DNA of 64,000 nucleotides from UBA952 sp044361535 (GCA_044361535.1 JBIKIQ010000012.1:35716-99715), one strand, 5' to 3'. Positions 32,810 through 42,901 are shown, counted from the first letter of the stretch. The notes: generated from the letters alone by a model not told the origin. Made by a program: numbers and translations.

Positions 32810-35626
32810 ATGCCTAAAGATTCTTCCATTAGCTCCATTTTAATTATCGGGAGCGGCCCTATCATCATCGGTCAAGCTTGTGAATTCGATTATTCTGGCT
32901 CTCAAGCTGCTCGTTCACTGCGAGAAGAAGGAATTGAAGTCACCTTAATTAATTCAAATCCTGCAACAATTATGACAGATAAAGTTGTTGCGGATAACGT
33001 TTACCTTCAACCTTTAGAGCCCGAAAGTATCATTGAAATTCTTAAAAAACACGATATTGATGCTGTTCTACCAACCATGGGTGGACAAACCGCTTTGAAC
33101 CTTTGCATCAAATGTGATGAGATGGGAATATGGGAAGAATATGGTGTAAGAATTATTGGTGTTGACATTAAGGCAATAGAAATAACTGAAAATCGAGAGG
33201 AATTCCGCTTATTGATGGATGAAATTGGCGTTGGGATGGCTCCACAGGCAACTGCGAAATCGTTTTTAGAAGGGAAGGAAGTGGCTCAAAAATTTGGCTT
33301 TCCGTTGTGTATTCGTGCTTCCTACACGTTAGGAGGTGCTGGAGCATCAATCGTTCATGATCCAAAATTGTTTGATGGATTATTAGAACGCGGACTTCAA
33401 CTTTCTCCCATACATGAGGTAATGATTGACAAAGCTTTACTGGGTTGGAAAGAATATGAATTAGAATTACTTCGTGATGCAAATGATAATGTTGTAATTA
33501 TTTGTTCGATTGAGAACTTTGATCCGATGGGAATTCACACGGGAGATTCGATTACTGTTGCTCCAGCTATGACACTTTCAGATACAACATTCCAGAAAAT
33601 GCGTGATATGGCCATTAAAATGATGCGCTCTATCGGGAATTTTGCAGGTGGTTGTAATGTTCAATTTGCTGTTTCACCTGACGAAAACGAGGATATCATT
33701 GCCATTGAAATTAATCCGCGTGTTTCCCGATCATCGGCATTAGCCTCAAAAGCAACAGGATACCCAATCGCGAAAATTGCTGCAAAATTGGCAATTGGTT
33801 ATCATTTGGATGAACTTAAAAATCAAATTACTAAAACTACTTCTGCCCTATTTGAACCAACGTTGGATTATGTTATTGTGAAAATTCCTCGTTGGAACTT
33901 TAATAAATTTCCTGGTACGAACAGAGAACTGGGCTTACAAATGAAGTCGGTTGGTGAAGTAATGGGAATTGGACGTTCATTTCAAGAAGCACTTCAAAAA
34001 GCTTGTCAATCTTTGGAAATAAACCGAAATGGATTGGGAGCTGATGGACGCGAATTAACCAATCAAAATGAAATTCTTCATTCCTTGGAACATGCAAGTT
34101 GGAATCGTTTATTTCATATTTACGACGCAATTAAGCTTGGGATTCCTTTTAAAACAATCGTTGAGAAAACAAAAATTGATATTTGGTTCTTAAAACAAAT
34201 TGAAGACCTCATTAAATTGGAACGTAAAATCGAAAAGTTTCACATTGGCAATTTACCAAAAGACTTACTTTTCGAAGCCAAACAAAAAGGCTACGCAGAT
34301 AGACAAGTTGCTCATTTATTAAGATGCTTAGAGTCTGAGGTTTACAATAAGCGTAGCGAATTTGGTATAAATCGAGTATATAAATTAGTAGATACTTGTG
34401 CAGCTGAATTTGAAGCGCAAACGCCTTATTATTATTCAACCTTTGAATACGAAAATGAAAGTGTAGTTTCAGATAAAAAGAAAATTGTAGTTTTAGGTTC
34501 GGGACCAAATCGTATTGGACAAGGGATTGAGTTTGATTATTCATGTGTTCATGGGGTTTTAGCTGCAAAAGAATGTGGTTACGAAACGATTATGATTAAC
34601 TGTAACCCTGAAACAGTTTCTACAGATTTTGATACCGCAGACAAATTGTATTTTGAACCCGTTTTTTGGGAACATATTTACGATATAATTCAACACGAAA
34701 AACCTGAAGGAGTAATCGTACAATTAGGTGGACAGACAGCCTTGAAATTGGCAGAAAAGCTAAGTAGATACGGCGTAAAAATCATAGGGACAAGTTTTGA
34801 ATCACTTGATTTAGCAGAAGATAGGGGACGTTTTTCTCAAACTCTTGAGGCGAATAATATTCCATTTCCTAAATACGGAGTTGTTGAAAGTGCAGAACAA
34901 GCGTTGGAATTATCCGATGAATTAGGTTTTCCACTTTTAGTAAGACCTTCTTATGTTCTTGGGGGACAGAAAATGAAAATTGTCATAAACAAAGAAGAAT
35001 TGGAGCATCATGTAGTTGATATTATCAATGAAATGGGTAATAACCAAATTCTTTTGGATCACTTCCTATCGGGGGCAATTGAAGCGGAAGCGGATGCAAT
35101 TTGTGATGGTGAAAATGTTTACATCATTGGAATAATGCAACACATTGAACCTGCTGGAATTCACTCAGGAGATTCATATGCCGTTCTACCTCCTTACAAT
35201 CTGGGTGATTTTGTTATGACGCAAATTGAAGACATTACGAAAAAATTAGCTGTTGAATTAAGAACAGTAGGATTGATTAACATTCAGTTTGCCATTAAAG
35301 ATGACAAAGTATATGTAATAGAAGCAAATCCTCGTGCATCCAGAACAGTTCCATTTATTGCAAAAGCATATGATGAACCTTATGTCAATTATGCGACAAA
35401 AGTAATGTTGGGAGAAAAGAAAGTAACAGATTTCAATTTCAATCCACGCAAAGAGGGATATGCTATAAAAATCCCTGTTTTTTCTTACGAGAAATTTCCA
35501 GATGTAAAAAAAGAACTTGGACCTGAAATGAAATCTACTGGAGAAGCTATTCGATTTATTAAGGATTTGAAGGATCCATTCTTTACGAAGATTTATTCAG
35601 AGCGAAATATGCATTTATCTCGCTAA
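32810..35626 (+). CDS. carB: CarB, carbamoyl-phosphate synthase large subunit without MGS domain
   Basis: Makes carbamoyl phosphate from bicarbonate, ammonia (from CarA) and two ATP, for pyrimidines and arginine. Two homologous carbamate-kinase-like halves are seen: ILIIGSGPIIIGQACEFDYSG near residue 10 and KIVVLGSGPNRIGQGIEFDYS near 556 (each cited within 21 residues as ILIIGSGPIIIGQACEFDYS), each with ATP-grasp elements (IEINPRVSRSSALASKATGYP; VIEANPRASRTVPF). At 938 residues it stops after the second ATP-grasp, lacking the roughly 130-residue MGS allosteric domain of E. coli CarB; related Flavobacteriia also have the short form. carA is not in the window. The DUF4834-like gene follows after two bases. 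Confidence 0.95.
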   Translation: MPKDSSISSILIIGSGPIIIGQACEFDYSGSQAARSLREEGIEVTLINSNPATIMTDKVVADNVYLQPLEPESIIEILKKHDIDAVLPTMGGQTALNLCIKCDEMGIWEEYGVRIIGVDIKAIEITENREEFRLLMDEIGVGMAPQATAKSFLEGKEVAQKFGFPLCIRASYTLGGAGASIVHDPKLFDGLLERGLQLSPIHEVMIDKALLGWKEYELELLRDANDNVVIICSIENFDPMGIHTGDSITVAPAMTLSDTTFQKMRDMAIKMMRSIGNFAGGCNVQFAVSPDENEDIIAIEINPRVSRSSALASKATGYPIAKIAAKLAIGYHLDELKNQITKTTSALFEPTLDYVIVKIPRWNFNKFPGTNRELGLQMKSVGEVMGIGRSFQEALQKACQSLEINRNGLGADGRELTNQNEILHSLEHASWNRLFHIYDAIKLGIPFKTIVEKTKIDIWFLKQIEDLIKLERKIEKFHIGNLPKDLLFEAKQKGYADRQVAHLLRCLESEVYNKRSEFGINRVYKLVDTCAAEFEAQTPYYYSTFEYENESVVSDKKKIVVLGSGPNRIGQGIEFDYSCVHGVLAAKECGYETIMINCNPETVSTDFDTADKLYFEPVFWEHIYDIIQHEKPEGVIVQLGGQTALKLAEKLSRYGVKIIGTSFESLDLAEDRGRFSQTLEANNIPFPKYGVVESAEQALELSDELGFPLLVRPSYVLGGQKMKIVINKEELEHHVVDIINEMGNNQILLDHFLSGAIEAEADAICDGENVYIIGIMQHIEPAGIHSGDSYAVLPPYNLGDFVMTQIEDITKKLAVELRTVGLINIQFAIKDDKVYVIEANPRASRTVPFIAKAYDEPYVNYATKVMLGEKKVTDFNFNPRKEGYAIKIPVFSYEKFPDVKKELGPEMKSTGEAIRFIKDLKDPFFTKIYSERNMHLSR

Positions 35627-35628
35627 AA

Positions 35629-35880
35629 ATGTTGGTAGAGGCAAGTTTTACGGGATTAGTAAAAACTATTCTAATTCTTATCGGCGTGTTAGTTATTGTT
35701 CGGATTATCGGCCGAACATTGATAGCAAAAAGGAATTTAGACAAGGAACGCGAGCTAGTTGCGCGAGAGAGAGAATTTCTTCGTAAAAAGGAATTTGTTA
35801 CTAAAAATCATGGAAAAACAAGCGTGATTGGCAAAGGTAAAGTTCAAGCGGAAGATGCCGATTTTGAAGAATTGAAGTAG
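35629..35880 (+). CDS. Small single-pass membrane protein, DUF4834-like
   Basis: 83 residues: one membrane segment (about 9-30, GLVKTILILIGVLVIVRIIG) followed by a highly charged helix (DKERELVAREREFLRKKEF) and a short acidic end. Position two bases after carB indicates cotranscription. Size and layout match DUF4834, small proteins next to carB in Flavobacteriia, but sequence evidence is thin. Function unknown. Confidence 0.7.
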   Translation: MLVEASFTGLVKTILILIGVLVIVRIIGRTLIAKRNLDKERELVAREREFLRKKEFVTKNHGKTSVIGKGKVQAEDADFEELK

Positions 35881-35943
35881 ATTTAATAGTTGAGCACCAC
35901 CCCTATTTAACTTTACTCGTTTACTATACTAAGAACAATTGCA

Positions 35944-36456
35944 ATGAATAAATCCACTTTAACCTTATTTCTTCTAGTTACCTCGTACTTATCTTTCGCT
36001 CAAAATGTATCCTTTACTAGTCGTTTTATTGAGGATTCTAAAGTATTAGAACATTATCTTTTATGCATTCTTGATTCAACTAATGAAGTACAATCAAACA
36101 GAACTTTTGCCTTTTTTGATAATGACAATTACCTCCAAATTGAAGGTGATTATGCCGTTTTATACTATCGAATCAGAGGTAAAATTGAGTTTTATTCCGG
36201 AAGAATCTATAGAAGTGGTCAATTACTAATAAATGATTCAATTTCCTACTATGCCTTAGCCTTTCAATCAGATAATCACTTTGATGCATCAAATCAAGGT
36301 AAACGGAATTTTATTTCCTATCGGGTTTACGACAAATCAAAAAGTGAAATATTTCTTTGTTCAAGTACTTTTGTTCCTCAGCGAAAAATCATTGCTCATT
36401 TGGCCAATGAAATAGAGAAAAAGGCGCTCATCGAAAAATCAATCAAAAAGAATTAA
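35944..36456 (+). CDS. Small secreted protein of unknown function
   Basis: 170 residues with a clear signal peptide (about 1-19, ending LSFAQ). The mature part is beta-rich (YLQIEGDYAVLYYRIRGKIEF, FISYRVYDKSKSEIFLCSS) and ends in a lysine-rich helix. No family recognised. It converges with the PhnA-like gene with a one-base gap and no visible terminator. Confidence 0.7.
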   Translation: MNKSTLTLFLLVTSYLSFAQNVSFTSRFIEDSKVLEHYLLCILDSTNEVQSNRTFAFFDNDNYLQIEGDYAVLYYRIRGKIEFYSGRIYRSGQLLINDSISYYALAFQSDNHFDASNQGKRNFISYRVYDKSKSEIFLCSSTFVPQRKIIAHLANEIEKKALIEKSIKKN

Positions 36457-36457
36457 A

Positions 36458-37012
36458 TCAATTCTTCTTCACATATTGAGTCAAAATCACTATAACTTGC
36501 TCATTAATTTTTCCTTCTATTTGACCTGTATTGTCAGAAACTAATTTAATCTTCTTAACAACAGTTCCTTTAGAGGCAGTAAAATTTGTTCCTTTCACTT
36601 TTAGAGCTTGTGTTAAAACAACATTATCTCCATTTTCCAATGTGTTACCAAACGCATCTTTATGCACGTCAGATCCTTCATAAATACTGGTTGCCCATGA
36701 AATTACATTTTCATCTAACTCAATCATTTCAATAATATCGGTAGCCCAAGATTGTTCCTTCATACCAAATAAAATTCTATAGGTCAAAGCTTGAACAGAT
36801 GGTTCCGAACTCCAAATACTTCCAGATAAGCATTGCCAATGATCCCGTGCATCCGTGTTGGAAAGATTAGATTCGCAAGTAGAACATAAAGCTACTTGAT
36901 TTTCTGTAACATCAGTTTTTGGAGATACCGTGAAGTCTATGGTGGCATTTTCTTCAGAGCATAATTCACATGCTCCATTACTTCGATTGAATAATCCTGT
37001 TGATAAAGTCAT
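36458..37012 (-). CDS. PhnA-like zinc-ribbon protein
   Basis: 184 residues. N-terminal zinc ribbon with C15-x2-C18 (CELC) and C43-x2-C46 (CSTC), and a C-terminal PhnA domain of about 70 residues (DAFGNTLENGDNVVLTQALK then VKGTNFTASKGTVVKKIKLV). PhnA-type proteins are widespread and, despite the name, usually unrelated to phosphonate use; no phn gene is nearby. The middle part (about 50-110) is an extension found in the longer versions. The 269-bp gap before the next gene is AT-rich and I see no further feature in it. Confidence 0.88.
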   Translation of the reverse strand: MTLSTGLFNRSNGACELCSEENATIDFTVSPKTDVTENQVALCSTCESNLSNTDARDHWQCLSGSIWSSEPSVQALTYRILFGMKEQSWATDIIEMIELDENVISWATSIYEGSDVHKDAFGNTLENGDNVVLTQALKVKGTNFTASKGTVVKKIKLVSDNTGQIEGKINEQVIVILTQYVKKN

Positions 37013-37281
37013 TGGTGTTGGTTTTAAAGTTTGTTACAAATAGTATGAATGAAAAATATATAATTTAAAAATTTGTTGACGCTCAAAGCTAACTATTTAT
37101 TTTTGAAGTAGTAAGGATTTTCTCTAAATACCCTTTAAAGCTTCAATTGAATCTCAGTTTTAAGAATTTCATGTTTGTACGTTGCTTCATTTGCGAAATT
37201 CACAACTAAAAATTTTACACTTAGTGTTTTTCATTTTGCTGTTTTTTATGGGTTTAGCAATTTTGAGAAAATTAATACGTA

Positions 37282-38166
37282 ATGAAAACAAAAGAAATTG
37301 AACGAATTAATACAATCGATCCAGAAAGGTTCAAGCAAGACTATTTAAGAACACATACACCTTTGATTTTTCGGTCTTTTTCTGAAAAATGGGCAGCATC
37401 AACCAAATGGACATTTGATTTTTTTAGACACTATTCAGGTCATTTAAATGTCCCTGTTTCTGGTGATTGGTCTAAAAATAATGCCACTCAAATTGATCGA
37501 GGGGTAGATTATCAAATGACATTTAACGAATTTATAAATGCTATCGAAAAAGGCCCAACGGAATATCGGTTATTCGCTTTCAATTTGTTCAAACTTCAGC
37601 CTGAATTAAAACAGGATTTCAATTATCCAAAATTTGCCAAAAGATGGGTAAAAATGCCTTTTCTTTTTTTTGGTGGTGAAGGCTCTAATGTAAGACTGCA
37701 TTATGATTTTGACAATTCAGATGTCTTTTTAACACAGTTTGAAGGAACAAAAAAAATTACACTTTTTCATCCGAAATATTCTGATCTGCTTTATCGTCAA
37801 CCATTTACTACACATAGTCATTTAGATGTTTCGAACGAAGATTTTAAATCAATTCCCTCCTACCCTTTTCTTGAAGCGTTAACTGGCAAAATTGAAAATG
37901 GTGATACACTGTACATTCCAGCCCGATTTTGGCATTTCATTGAATATGAAACTGGTGGTTTTTCAATGGCGCTTCGAAGTTTAAATGAATCAAACATCGA
38001 GGTTATTAAAGGTACTTTATACGTAACAGCATATACCCAAATGGATAAGTTACTGGGAAAAGTTAATCCTGACGGATGGTCAAATTATAAATTGAGAAAA
38101 GCAAAAGCAAAAGCAGAACTATTCTTGTCAACCTTAACTGATAGTCAAAAGAAATTTAAAAAATAA
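37282..38166 (+). CDS. Cupin-like (JmjC/cupin_8) 2-oxoglutarate dioxygenase family protein
   Basis: 294 residues. The iron triad of the family is visible: H140 and D142 in VRLHYDFDNSDVF and H218 in IPARFWHFIEYE, and K159 in EGTKKITLF is the usual 2-oxoglutarate lysine. Related bacterial proteins hydroxylate protein or small-molecule side chains; one group hydroxylates ribosomal proteins (YcfD), but that has a different length and winged-helix domain. The substrate is unknown. It is a single gene with a terminator shared with the convergent BON gene. A -7-like box CAATTTTG at 37258-37265 deviates by one base. Confidence 0.87.
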   Translation: MKTKEIERINTIDPERFKQDYLRTHTPLIFRSFSEKWAASTKWTFDFFRHYSGHLNVPVSGDWSKNNATQIDRGVDYQMTFNEFINAIEKGPTEYRLFAFNLFKLQPELKQDFNYPKFAKRWVKMPFLFFGGEGSNVRLHYDFDNSDVFLTQFEGTKKITLFHPKYSDLLYRQPFTTHSHLDVSNEDFKSIPSYPFLEALTGKIENGDTLYIPARFWHFIEYETGGFSMALRSLNESNIEVIKGTLYVTAYTQMDKLLGKVNPDGWSNYKLRKAKAKAELFLSTLTDSQKKFKK

Positions 38167-38202
38167 ACAAGCCCGATAATCGAAATCACCGGGCTTGTTT
38201 TT
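38165..38202. terminator. Bidirectional terminator between the cupin and BON genes
   Basis: AAACAAGCCCG ... CGGGCTTGTTT with a 14-base loop followed by TT, 18 bases before the stop of the minus-strand BON gene. The AAACAA/TTGTTT flanks provide T-runs in both directions. Confidence 0.85.
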
Positions 38203-38220
38203 AGAACAAATAAATGGCAT

Positions 38221-38877
38221 TTAATCCTGTAGCACGGCTAATTCATTTACTACATCGACTACGCCAGGAGCATTCCATGCTAAACGTTCAGCCTCATCTT
38301 TTTGAAATAAAGATTCAACTGACCCTCGCAGCGTTACTTTATTTTTTGTAACACTAACTTTTATTTTACGATCATCTACCAACCAACTTCTTGACAAAGC
38401 ATTTTCAATATCTGTTCGTTCAACAACATCTGGAATTTTCGATTCAAGTTTGATTTTATTGGTAACACCCTTAACTCCAATCAAATCAGATACACATTTT
38501 TGAGCTGCTTCTCGTTGGTAGTTCCATTCAACTGATCCTTCTAAGGTAACCCAACTATCCTCCACTTTTAATTTAATTTTATCATCTGGAACCGACCAAT
38601 TCCACTTCATAGCTGATAGTGCCTCTTCTGCAACTTCTTCATCCCTCTTGCGCAAGGTGTTTTCAAAATCGACATCAATTTCTTCTACAACAGCGCGAAC
38701 ACCAACAACATTTTTCGCTGCATTTTCAGCTTCCATTTTCTTAGTAAAACTATTTACAGTTCCAGATAGGGTTACGATTCCGTCTTTAGCTGTTACACCA
38801 ATTTCGGCAGCCTTTAACAAGGGTTGCCACTTGATTGCATCTTGCACATCTAATTGCAATTCTTCATTTGATTTCAT
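38221..38877 (-). CDS. Protein with three BON domains
   Basis: 218 residues made of three BON domains (about 3-72, 77-146 and 150-218), each with the recurring V-T-L-x-G-x-V pattern (GIVTLSGTVNSF, SWVTLEGSVEWN, NKVTLRGSVESL) and GVxxVxNxI. BON domains bind phospholipid or glycan surfaces; OsmY has two and is periplasmic, but no signal peptide is present here, so the protein is probably cytoplasmic. Stress proteins of this type are common in soil and freshwater bacteria. It is monocistronic. Confidence 0.9.
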   Translation of the reverse strand: MKSNEELQLDVQDAIKWQPLLKAAEIGVTAKDGIVTLSGTVNSFTKKMEAENAAKNVVGVRAVVEEIDVDFENTLRKRDEEVAEEALSAMKWNWSVPDDKIKLKVEDSWVTLEGSVEWNYQREAAQKCVSDLIGVKGVTNKIKLESKIPDVVERTDIENALSRSWLVDDRKIKVSVTKNKVTLRGSVESLFQKDEAERLAWNAPGVVDVVNELAVLQD

Positions 38878-38984
38878 ACATTTGATTTTTAATTAATAAT
38901 TAATTCTAACAGTTCAAAGTTCCTTTATTTACAAGGGCTTTAGCTTACATCCTACACGTTTTCATTTACAAGAATTGAGCGATT

Positions 38985-39016
38985 AAAAAAACCGCTTAAA
39001 TTGCTTTAAGCGGTTT
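38985..39016 (-). terminator. Terminator of the SprB-repeat gene
   Basis: AAACCGCTTAAA-TTGC-TTTAAGCGGTTT, a 12-bp perfect stem; on the minus strand it is followed by seven T residues. It lies 20 bases after the gene's stop. Confidence 0.92.
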
Positions 39017-39036
39017 CTTACGGTTCAAATGTATCT

Positions 39037-42000
39037 CTACTTTCTGATTTCTAATTTTTTAGTAATCTGACCGGATTCTAAAATAACCTCCAAATAATAA
39101 GTTCCTGCTGCAAAAGAACTTACTGTAATGGAATATACTTCATTATCCACTCTTTTTTCAAGCAACAATTGACCAGTTATTGAAAACAGTTTTATTTGTT
39201 TTATTTTGTCATTATTTGTTGATAAGTTAACCACATCGCTGGAGGGGTTTGGATACACTTCCAAGTTAGCAGATGATATCGCTTCAATATCTGATAAAAC
39301 ATCTACGACAAAGGTTGTTGCTAATGAACAATCGTTTGCATCCGTTACTGTTATTAGATAAGCACCAGGAATTAACTCTGTTAAATCTGCATTGGTTGAA
39401 CCATTAGACCATTCATAACTGTATGGACTTGTTCCACCTGTAATTGTAATATCAATTTCACCATTTGCCGATGAAACCGAAGATGCATCAGTAATGTTCG
39501 CATTTAATACCAAAGGTGAGTTTGGTTCATCAACTACATATGTTTGAGAACCACTACAACCGTTGTGATCTGTTATATTCAAGGTATATGTACCTGCTGC
39601 TAAATTTGCATTTATAGCACCTTCAGCTTGATTAGACCAATCATACATATAAGGTGCATAACCACCAGTTACTGCTACTAATATAGAGCCATTATCTCCT
39701 CCAGCACACGTTACTTCAGAAATGGAAGCAGACAAATTAATTAATGCTGGCTCATTTACAAATCTGAAAACATTTACCACACAATTGTTTGCGTCCTTCA
39801 CTTGAATTAGATAGAATAAATCCCCAGGCAAACTATCAAATTCTCCATTTGAGGAATATGTACCCTGAGAAATACTATACATAAATGGAGAAACCCCGCC
39901 TGTTGCAGCAACAGCTATTTCGCCGTCATCCGCCCCATAACAACTAACGTTTAATACAGATGAGTTAACATGAATCGGTGATGGTTCTGTGATAACAAAA
40001 TTCTTAGTAGTACTACAGTTAGCGGCATCTTTAATAATCACAGTATAAGCACCTGCTAATAAATTGTTAAAGGTAGAACCCGATTGGTACGAAAATCCAT
40101 TGTTAATACTATAGACAAAAAAGCCTGCTCCTCCGGAAGCTGAAACATTAACCACACCCGTTTGTGCTCCATGACACAAAACATTCGTTGTCGATGTAAC
40201 CACTAGAAATGAATTTGGCTGTGTCAAGGTTTTAGCAATAGTATCGATACAACCATTCGCATCTTTGACCTGAATGATATAATTTCCTGCAGTCAATCCT
40301 GAAAACACAGGTGATGCTTGAAAATTTATTCCATTTTTACTATACTGTAATGTGCCAGTTCCACCTGTTACGCTGGAAATTGAAATTGAACCATCACTTC
40401 CTCCATTACAAGAAACATTCTGCGATGTAGAAGATGCTATAGTAGGTCCACCAGACGATGCAACAACACCTGAAACGGTTGATTTACAATTCGATCCATC
40501 TTTTATAACAATAAAATACGTACCAGCATCCAATCCTGAAAATAATCCATTTGATGTAAAGGTTACCCCATCTGAACTGTATTGAAAATTAGAACCACTA
40601 CCTCCTGATGCAACAACCATTAGGGCACCATTTGAAGAGGTACACGTAGCATTGGTTGTATTTACCATTGCAGTTATAGAGTTAGGCTGTGTCACTAAAA
40701 TTGAATCAATCCGTTCGCAATGATTGTGATCTTGTGTTGTAATCCCATACATTCCTGCTGGTAAATTTTCAAATAAGCCAGATGATTCAAAATTAATACC
40801 ATCAATACTGTAGATGTATGGACTAGTGCCGCCACTTCCAATCATTTGAATAGAACCATTTGAGGAACCATTGCATGTTGCATTAATTTTTGTGTGGCTT
40901 GCTGCTAGTGGAGTTGGCTGAGTAATTACAACAGTCATTGTTTTTATACAACTCGTAATATCTTTTACGTACACCGTATAAGTCCCAGCTAACATATCTG
41001 TAAAAACCGATGAAGATTGGTAATTAATTCCGTTGATACTATAACTTTGAGTACCTGTTCCGCCCGTTGAAACTACCGAAATACTTCCATCATTTTCCCC
41101 AAAACACGATGGTCTTGTTGTAGTTGCAGTTAAATTCAATTCTTGACCTTGAGTAATAATTACACTACCTAAGCTTAGACACCCGGCATTATCCCTCGCC
41201 GAACACAAGTAAGTTCCAGCAGTCAGACCATTGAATATTCCTGAAGTCTGATAAGTAACACCATTATTTACACTATATTGGATCGTTCCCGTTCCTCCTG
41301 TTGAAGATAGTGTTATTGAACCATCAGAACCATTGAAGCAACTCACATTTGTGCTGTTCGGTGGATTCAAAGAAGGACCTGCTGATGAATTTACAAAAAC
41401 AGTGGTTGAAACCGTACATCCATTCGCATCTTTTACAGTAAGAGAATAAGTTCCCGCATTTAAATTGGAAAAAGCACCACTAGAAACATAAGATCCAGTA
41501 TTCAATTTATATTGAAGCGGAGCTACTCCTCCTGTTGCGGTACATGAAAAAGCTCCATTGGCCAATCCACATGTGGCATTGGTTGTTGCGATTGTATTGA
41601 ATGCAATACCAGAAGGTTGTGTAATACTAAATGTTGTTGACGCTGTGCATCCTTTTACATCTTTTATATTCAACGTATATGTTCCTGCAGTTAATCCAGT
41701 AAAAGAAGCTGATGATTGCCAAGCTCCTCCGTTTAAATTGTATGTATAGGGAGTTGTCCCAAAGGACCCGACAGCTGTTACACTACCTGAATTTCCATTG
41801 TTACAAGTAACATTCGTGATAGACGTTGCTGCTACCCCAAGACCAACAGAAATGATTTTAGAATATGTTTTTGTGCAGATCCCAGACCAACCTTCAATCT
41901 TGGTTGTTAAGGTTACAGTATATGAACCTCCCGTGGTATAACTATGAGTAGGGTTCATTTGATGTGAAATTGCCGTTCCATCTCCAAAATCCCATGAATA

Positions 42001-42738
42001 AAAGAAATTTGAACCTGAATATTGCGTTTTCCCAATTAAGTTAAACATGCTATCTTTTACTAACTGAGATTGGTTTTCAAAAGCAATAGATGAATTTACT
42101 GAATAACAAGATGAGTTTGTATTAAAGGATGGTAAATTCCAATTTGCCAGCGTTGGAATAAGATAAAAATCCCCATTCTTTGAAAAACTATTCAAAGCAC
42201 TGGCCCAATTAAAACCTGTTGAAGTTCCGGCCAAGGAAGCTAAATCTTGATTGAGTCCTTCGCCATTTCCTGTGTACTTCAAATCGAAGGTATTACCAAA
42301 TGGAAATCCATTGATTATTTCAACAGTAATAGCAAAACGATTTGAAATATTTACTCCTCCTGGGAATGTAACATCAATATATCCAACCAAATTATCTGGA
42401 TAAGACCACCAAATGTGATTAACAGTAGTAATTGCCGAAGTCGGCCTCCCACTTAAATCAACATTGTAAACCCCAATCTTCAATGGCACTCCAGAAAGCA
42501 TCCCAAAAGTTGGATTATTTCCATGTATTCTAACGCTGGTTATCTTACCGGAACCCGAGTAATTGTAGGTTTGAGCAGCTTTTTCCTCAAACCCATTTTT
42601 AAGCTGTACATAACCCGTGACGCCAACATTCTTTGAGACGACAAAACCATTTAAGTCAGAAGCACAAGGTGTTTGCGCATGCCCATTAAAAAGCCACAAA
42701 CAGACACCTGTGGCCAAGAGCGTAATTTTTCTTTTCAT
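39037..42738 (-). CDS. Large secreted protein with PKD domain, eleven SprB-type repeats and a type IX sorting domain
   Basis: 1233 residues. Signal peptide about 1-21 (CLWLFNGHAQ). Residues about 25-200 form a beta-rich N-terminal domain; about 215-300 are a PKD domain (FFYSWDFGDGTAISHQMNP, HSYTTGGSYTVTLTTK). From about 303 to 1140 there are eleven repeats of about 75 residues, each reading roughly N-x-T/S-C-x-G-x-x-G-S-I ... GGT-x-x-YS ... F-x-x-L-x-AGTY-x-V-x-V-KDA-x-x-C, with paired cysteines. The last 75 residues (YPNPSSDVVNLSTNN, LFSITGQLLLEKRV, AGTYYLEVILESGQITKKLEI) are a type A type IX sorting domain. It should be carried across the outer membrane and fixed or released. SprB itself is a gliding adhesin several thousand residues long; a gliding role here is not shown. 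Confidence 0.93.
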   Translation of the reverse strand: MKRKITLLATGVCLWLFNGHAQTPCASDLNGFVVSKNVGVTGYVQLKNGFEEKAAQTYNYSGSGKITSVRIHGNNPTFGMLSGVPLKIGVYNVDLSGRPTSAITTVNHIWWSYPDNLVGYIDVTFPGGVNISNRFAITVEIINGFPFGNTFDLKYTGNGEGLNQDLASLAGTSTGFNWASALNSFSKNGDFYLIPTLANWNLPSFNTNSSCYSVNSSIAFENQSQLVKDSMFNLIGKTQYSGSNFFYSWDFGDGTAISHQMNPTHSYTTGGSYTVTLTTKIEGWSGICTKTYSKIISVGLGVAATSITNVTCNNGNSGSVTAVGSFGTTPYTYNLNGGAWQSSASFTGLTAGTYTLNIKDVKGCTASTTFSITQPSGIAFNTIATTNATCGLANGAFSCTATGGVAPLQYKLNTGSYVSSGAFSNLNAGTYSLTVKDANGCTVSTTVFVNSSAGPSLNPPNSTNVSCFNGSDGSITLSSTGGTGTIQYSVNNGVTYQTSGIFNGLTAGTYLCSARDNAGCLSLGSVIITQGQELNLTATTTRPSCFGENDGSISVVSTGGTGTQSYSINGINYQSSSVFTDMLAGTYTVYVKDITSCIKTMTVVITQPTPLAASHTKINATCNGSSNGSIQMIGSGGTSPYIYSIDGINFESSGLFENLPAGMYGITTQDHNHCERIDSILVTQPNSITAMVNTTNATCTSSNGALMVVASGGSGSNFQYSSDGVTFTSNGLFSGLDAGTYFIVIKDGSNCKSTVSGVVASSGGPTIASSTSQNVSCNGGSDGSISISSVTGGTGTLQYSKNGINFQASPVFSGLTAGNYIIQVKDANGCIDTIAKTLTQPNSFLVVTSTTNVLCHGAQTGVVNVSASGGAGFFVYSINNGFSYQSGSTFNNLLAGAYTVIIKDAANCSTTKNFVITEPSPIHVNSSVLNVSCYGADDGEIAVAATGGVSPFMYSISQGTYSSNGEFDSLPGDLFYLIQVKDANNCVVNVFRFVNEPALINLSASISEVTCAGGDNGSILVAVTGGYAPYMYDWSNQAEGAINANLAAGTYTLNITDHNGCSGSQTYVVDEPNSPLVLNANITDASSVSSANGEIDITITGGTSPYSYEWSNGSTNADLTELIPGAYLITVTDANDCSLATTFVVDVLSDIEAISSANLEVYPNPSSDVVNLSTNNDKIKQIKLFSITGQLLLEKRVDNEVYSITVSSFAAGTYYLEVILESGQITKKLEIRK

Positions 42739-42901
42739 ATTTAACTATTTTAATGAATAATACTTGATGCAAAGTTCAAGCGTCAAACAGTGAAATAGCT
42801 TACATCAAATCAAATATGAATTGTAAAAATCACTCAATTTTTTGAAGTAGAATAAATTTAAATTGCTTAAAATCAATAAAATAAGAATATAAACGCGTGA
42901 A

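Noticed and set aside
37013..37281. Riboswitch or small RNA in the 269-bp gap before the cupin gene
   Set aside because: AT-rich, no strong stem or conserved motif seen; only a one-mismatch promoter-like box at 37258.
41140..41760. Plus-strand open frames in the SprB-repeat gene
   Set aside because: They are antisense shadows of the repeats with no promoter and no family similarity.
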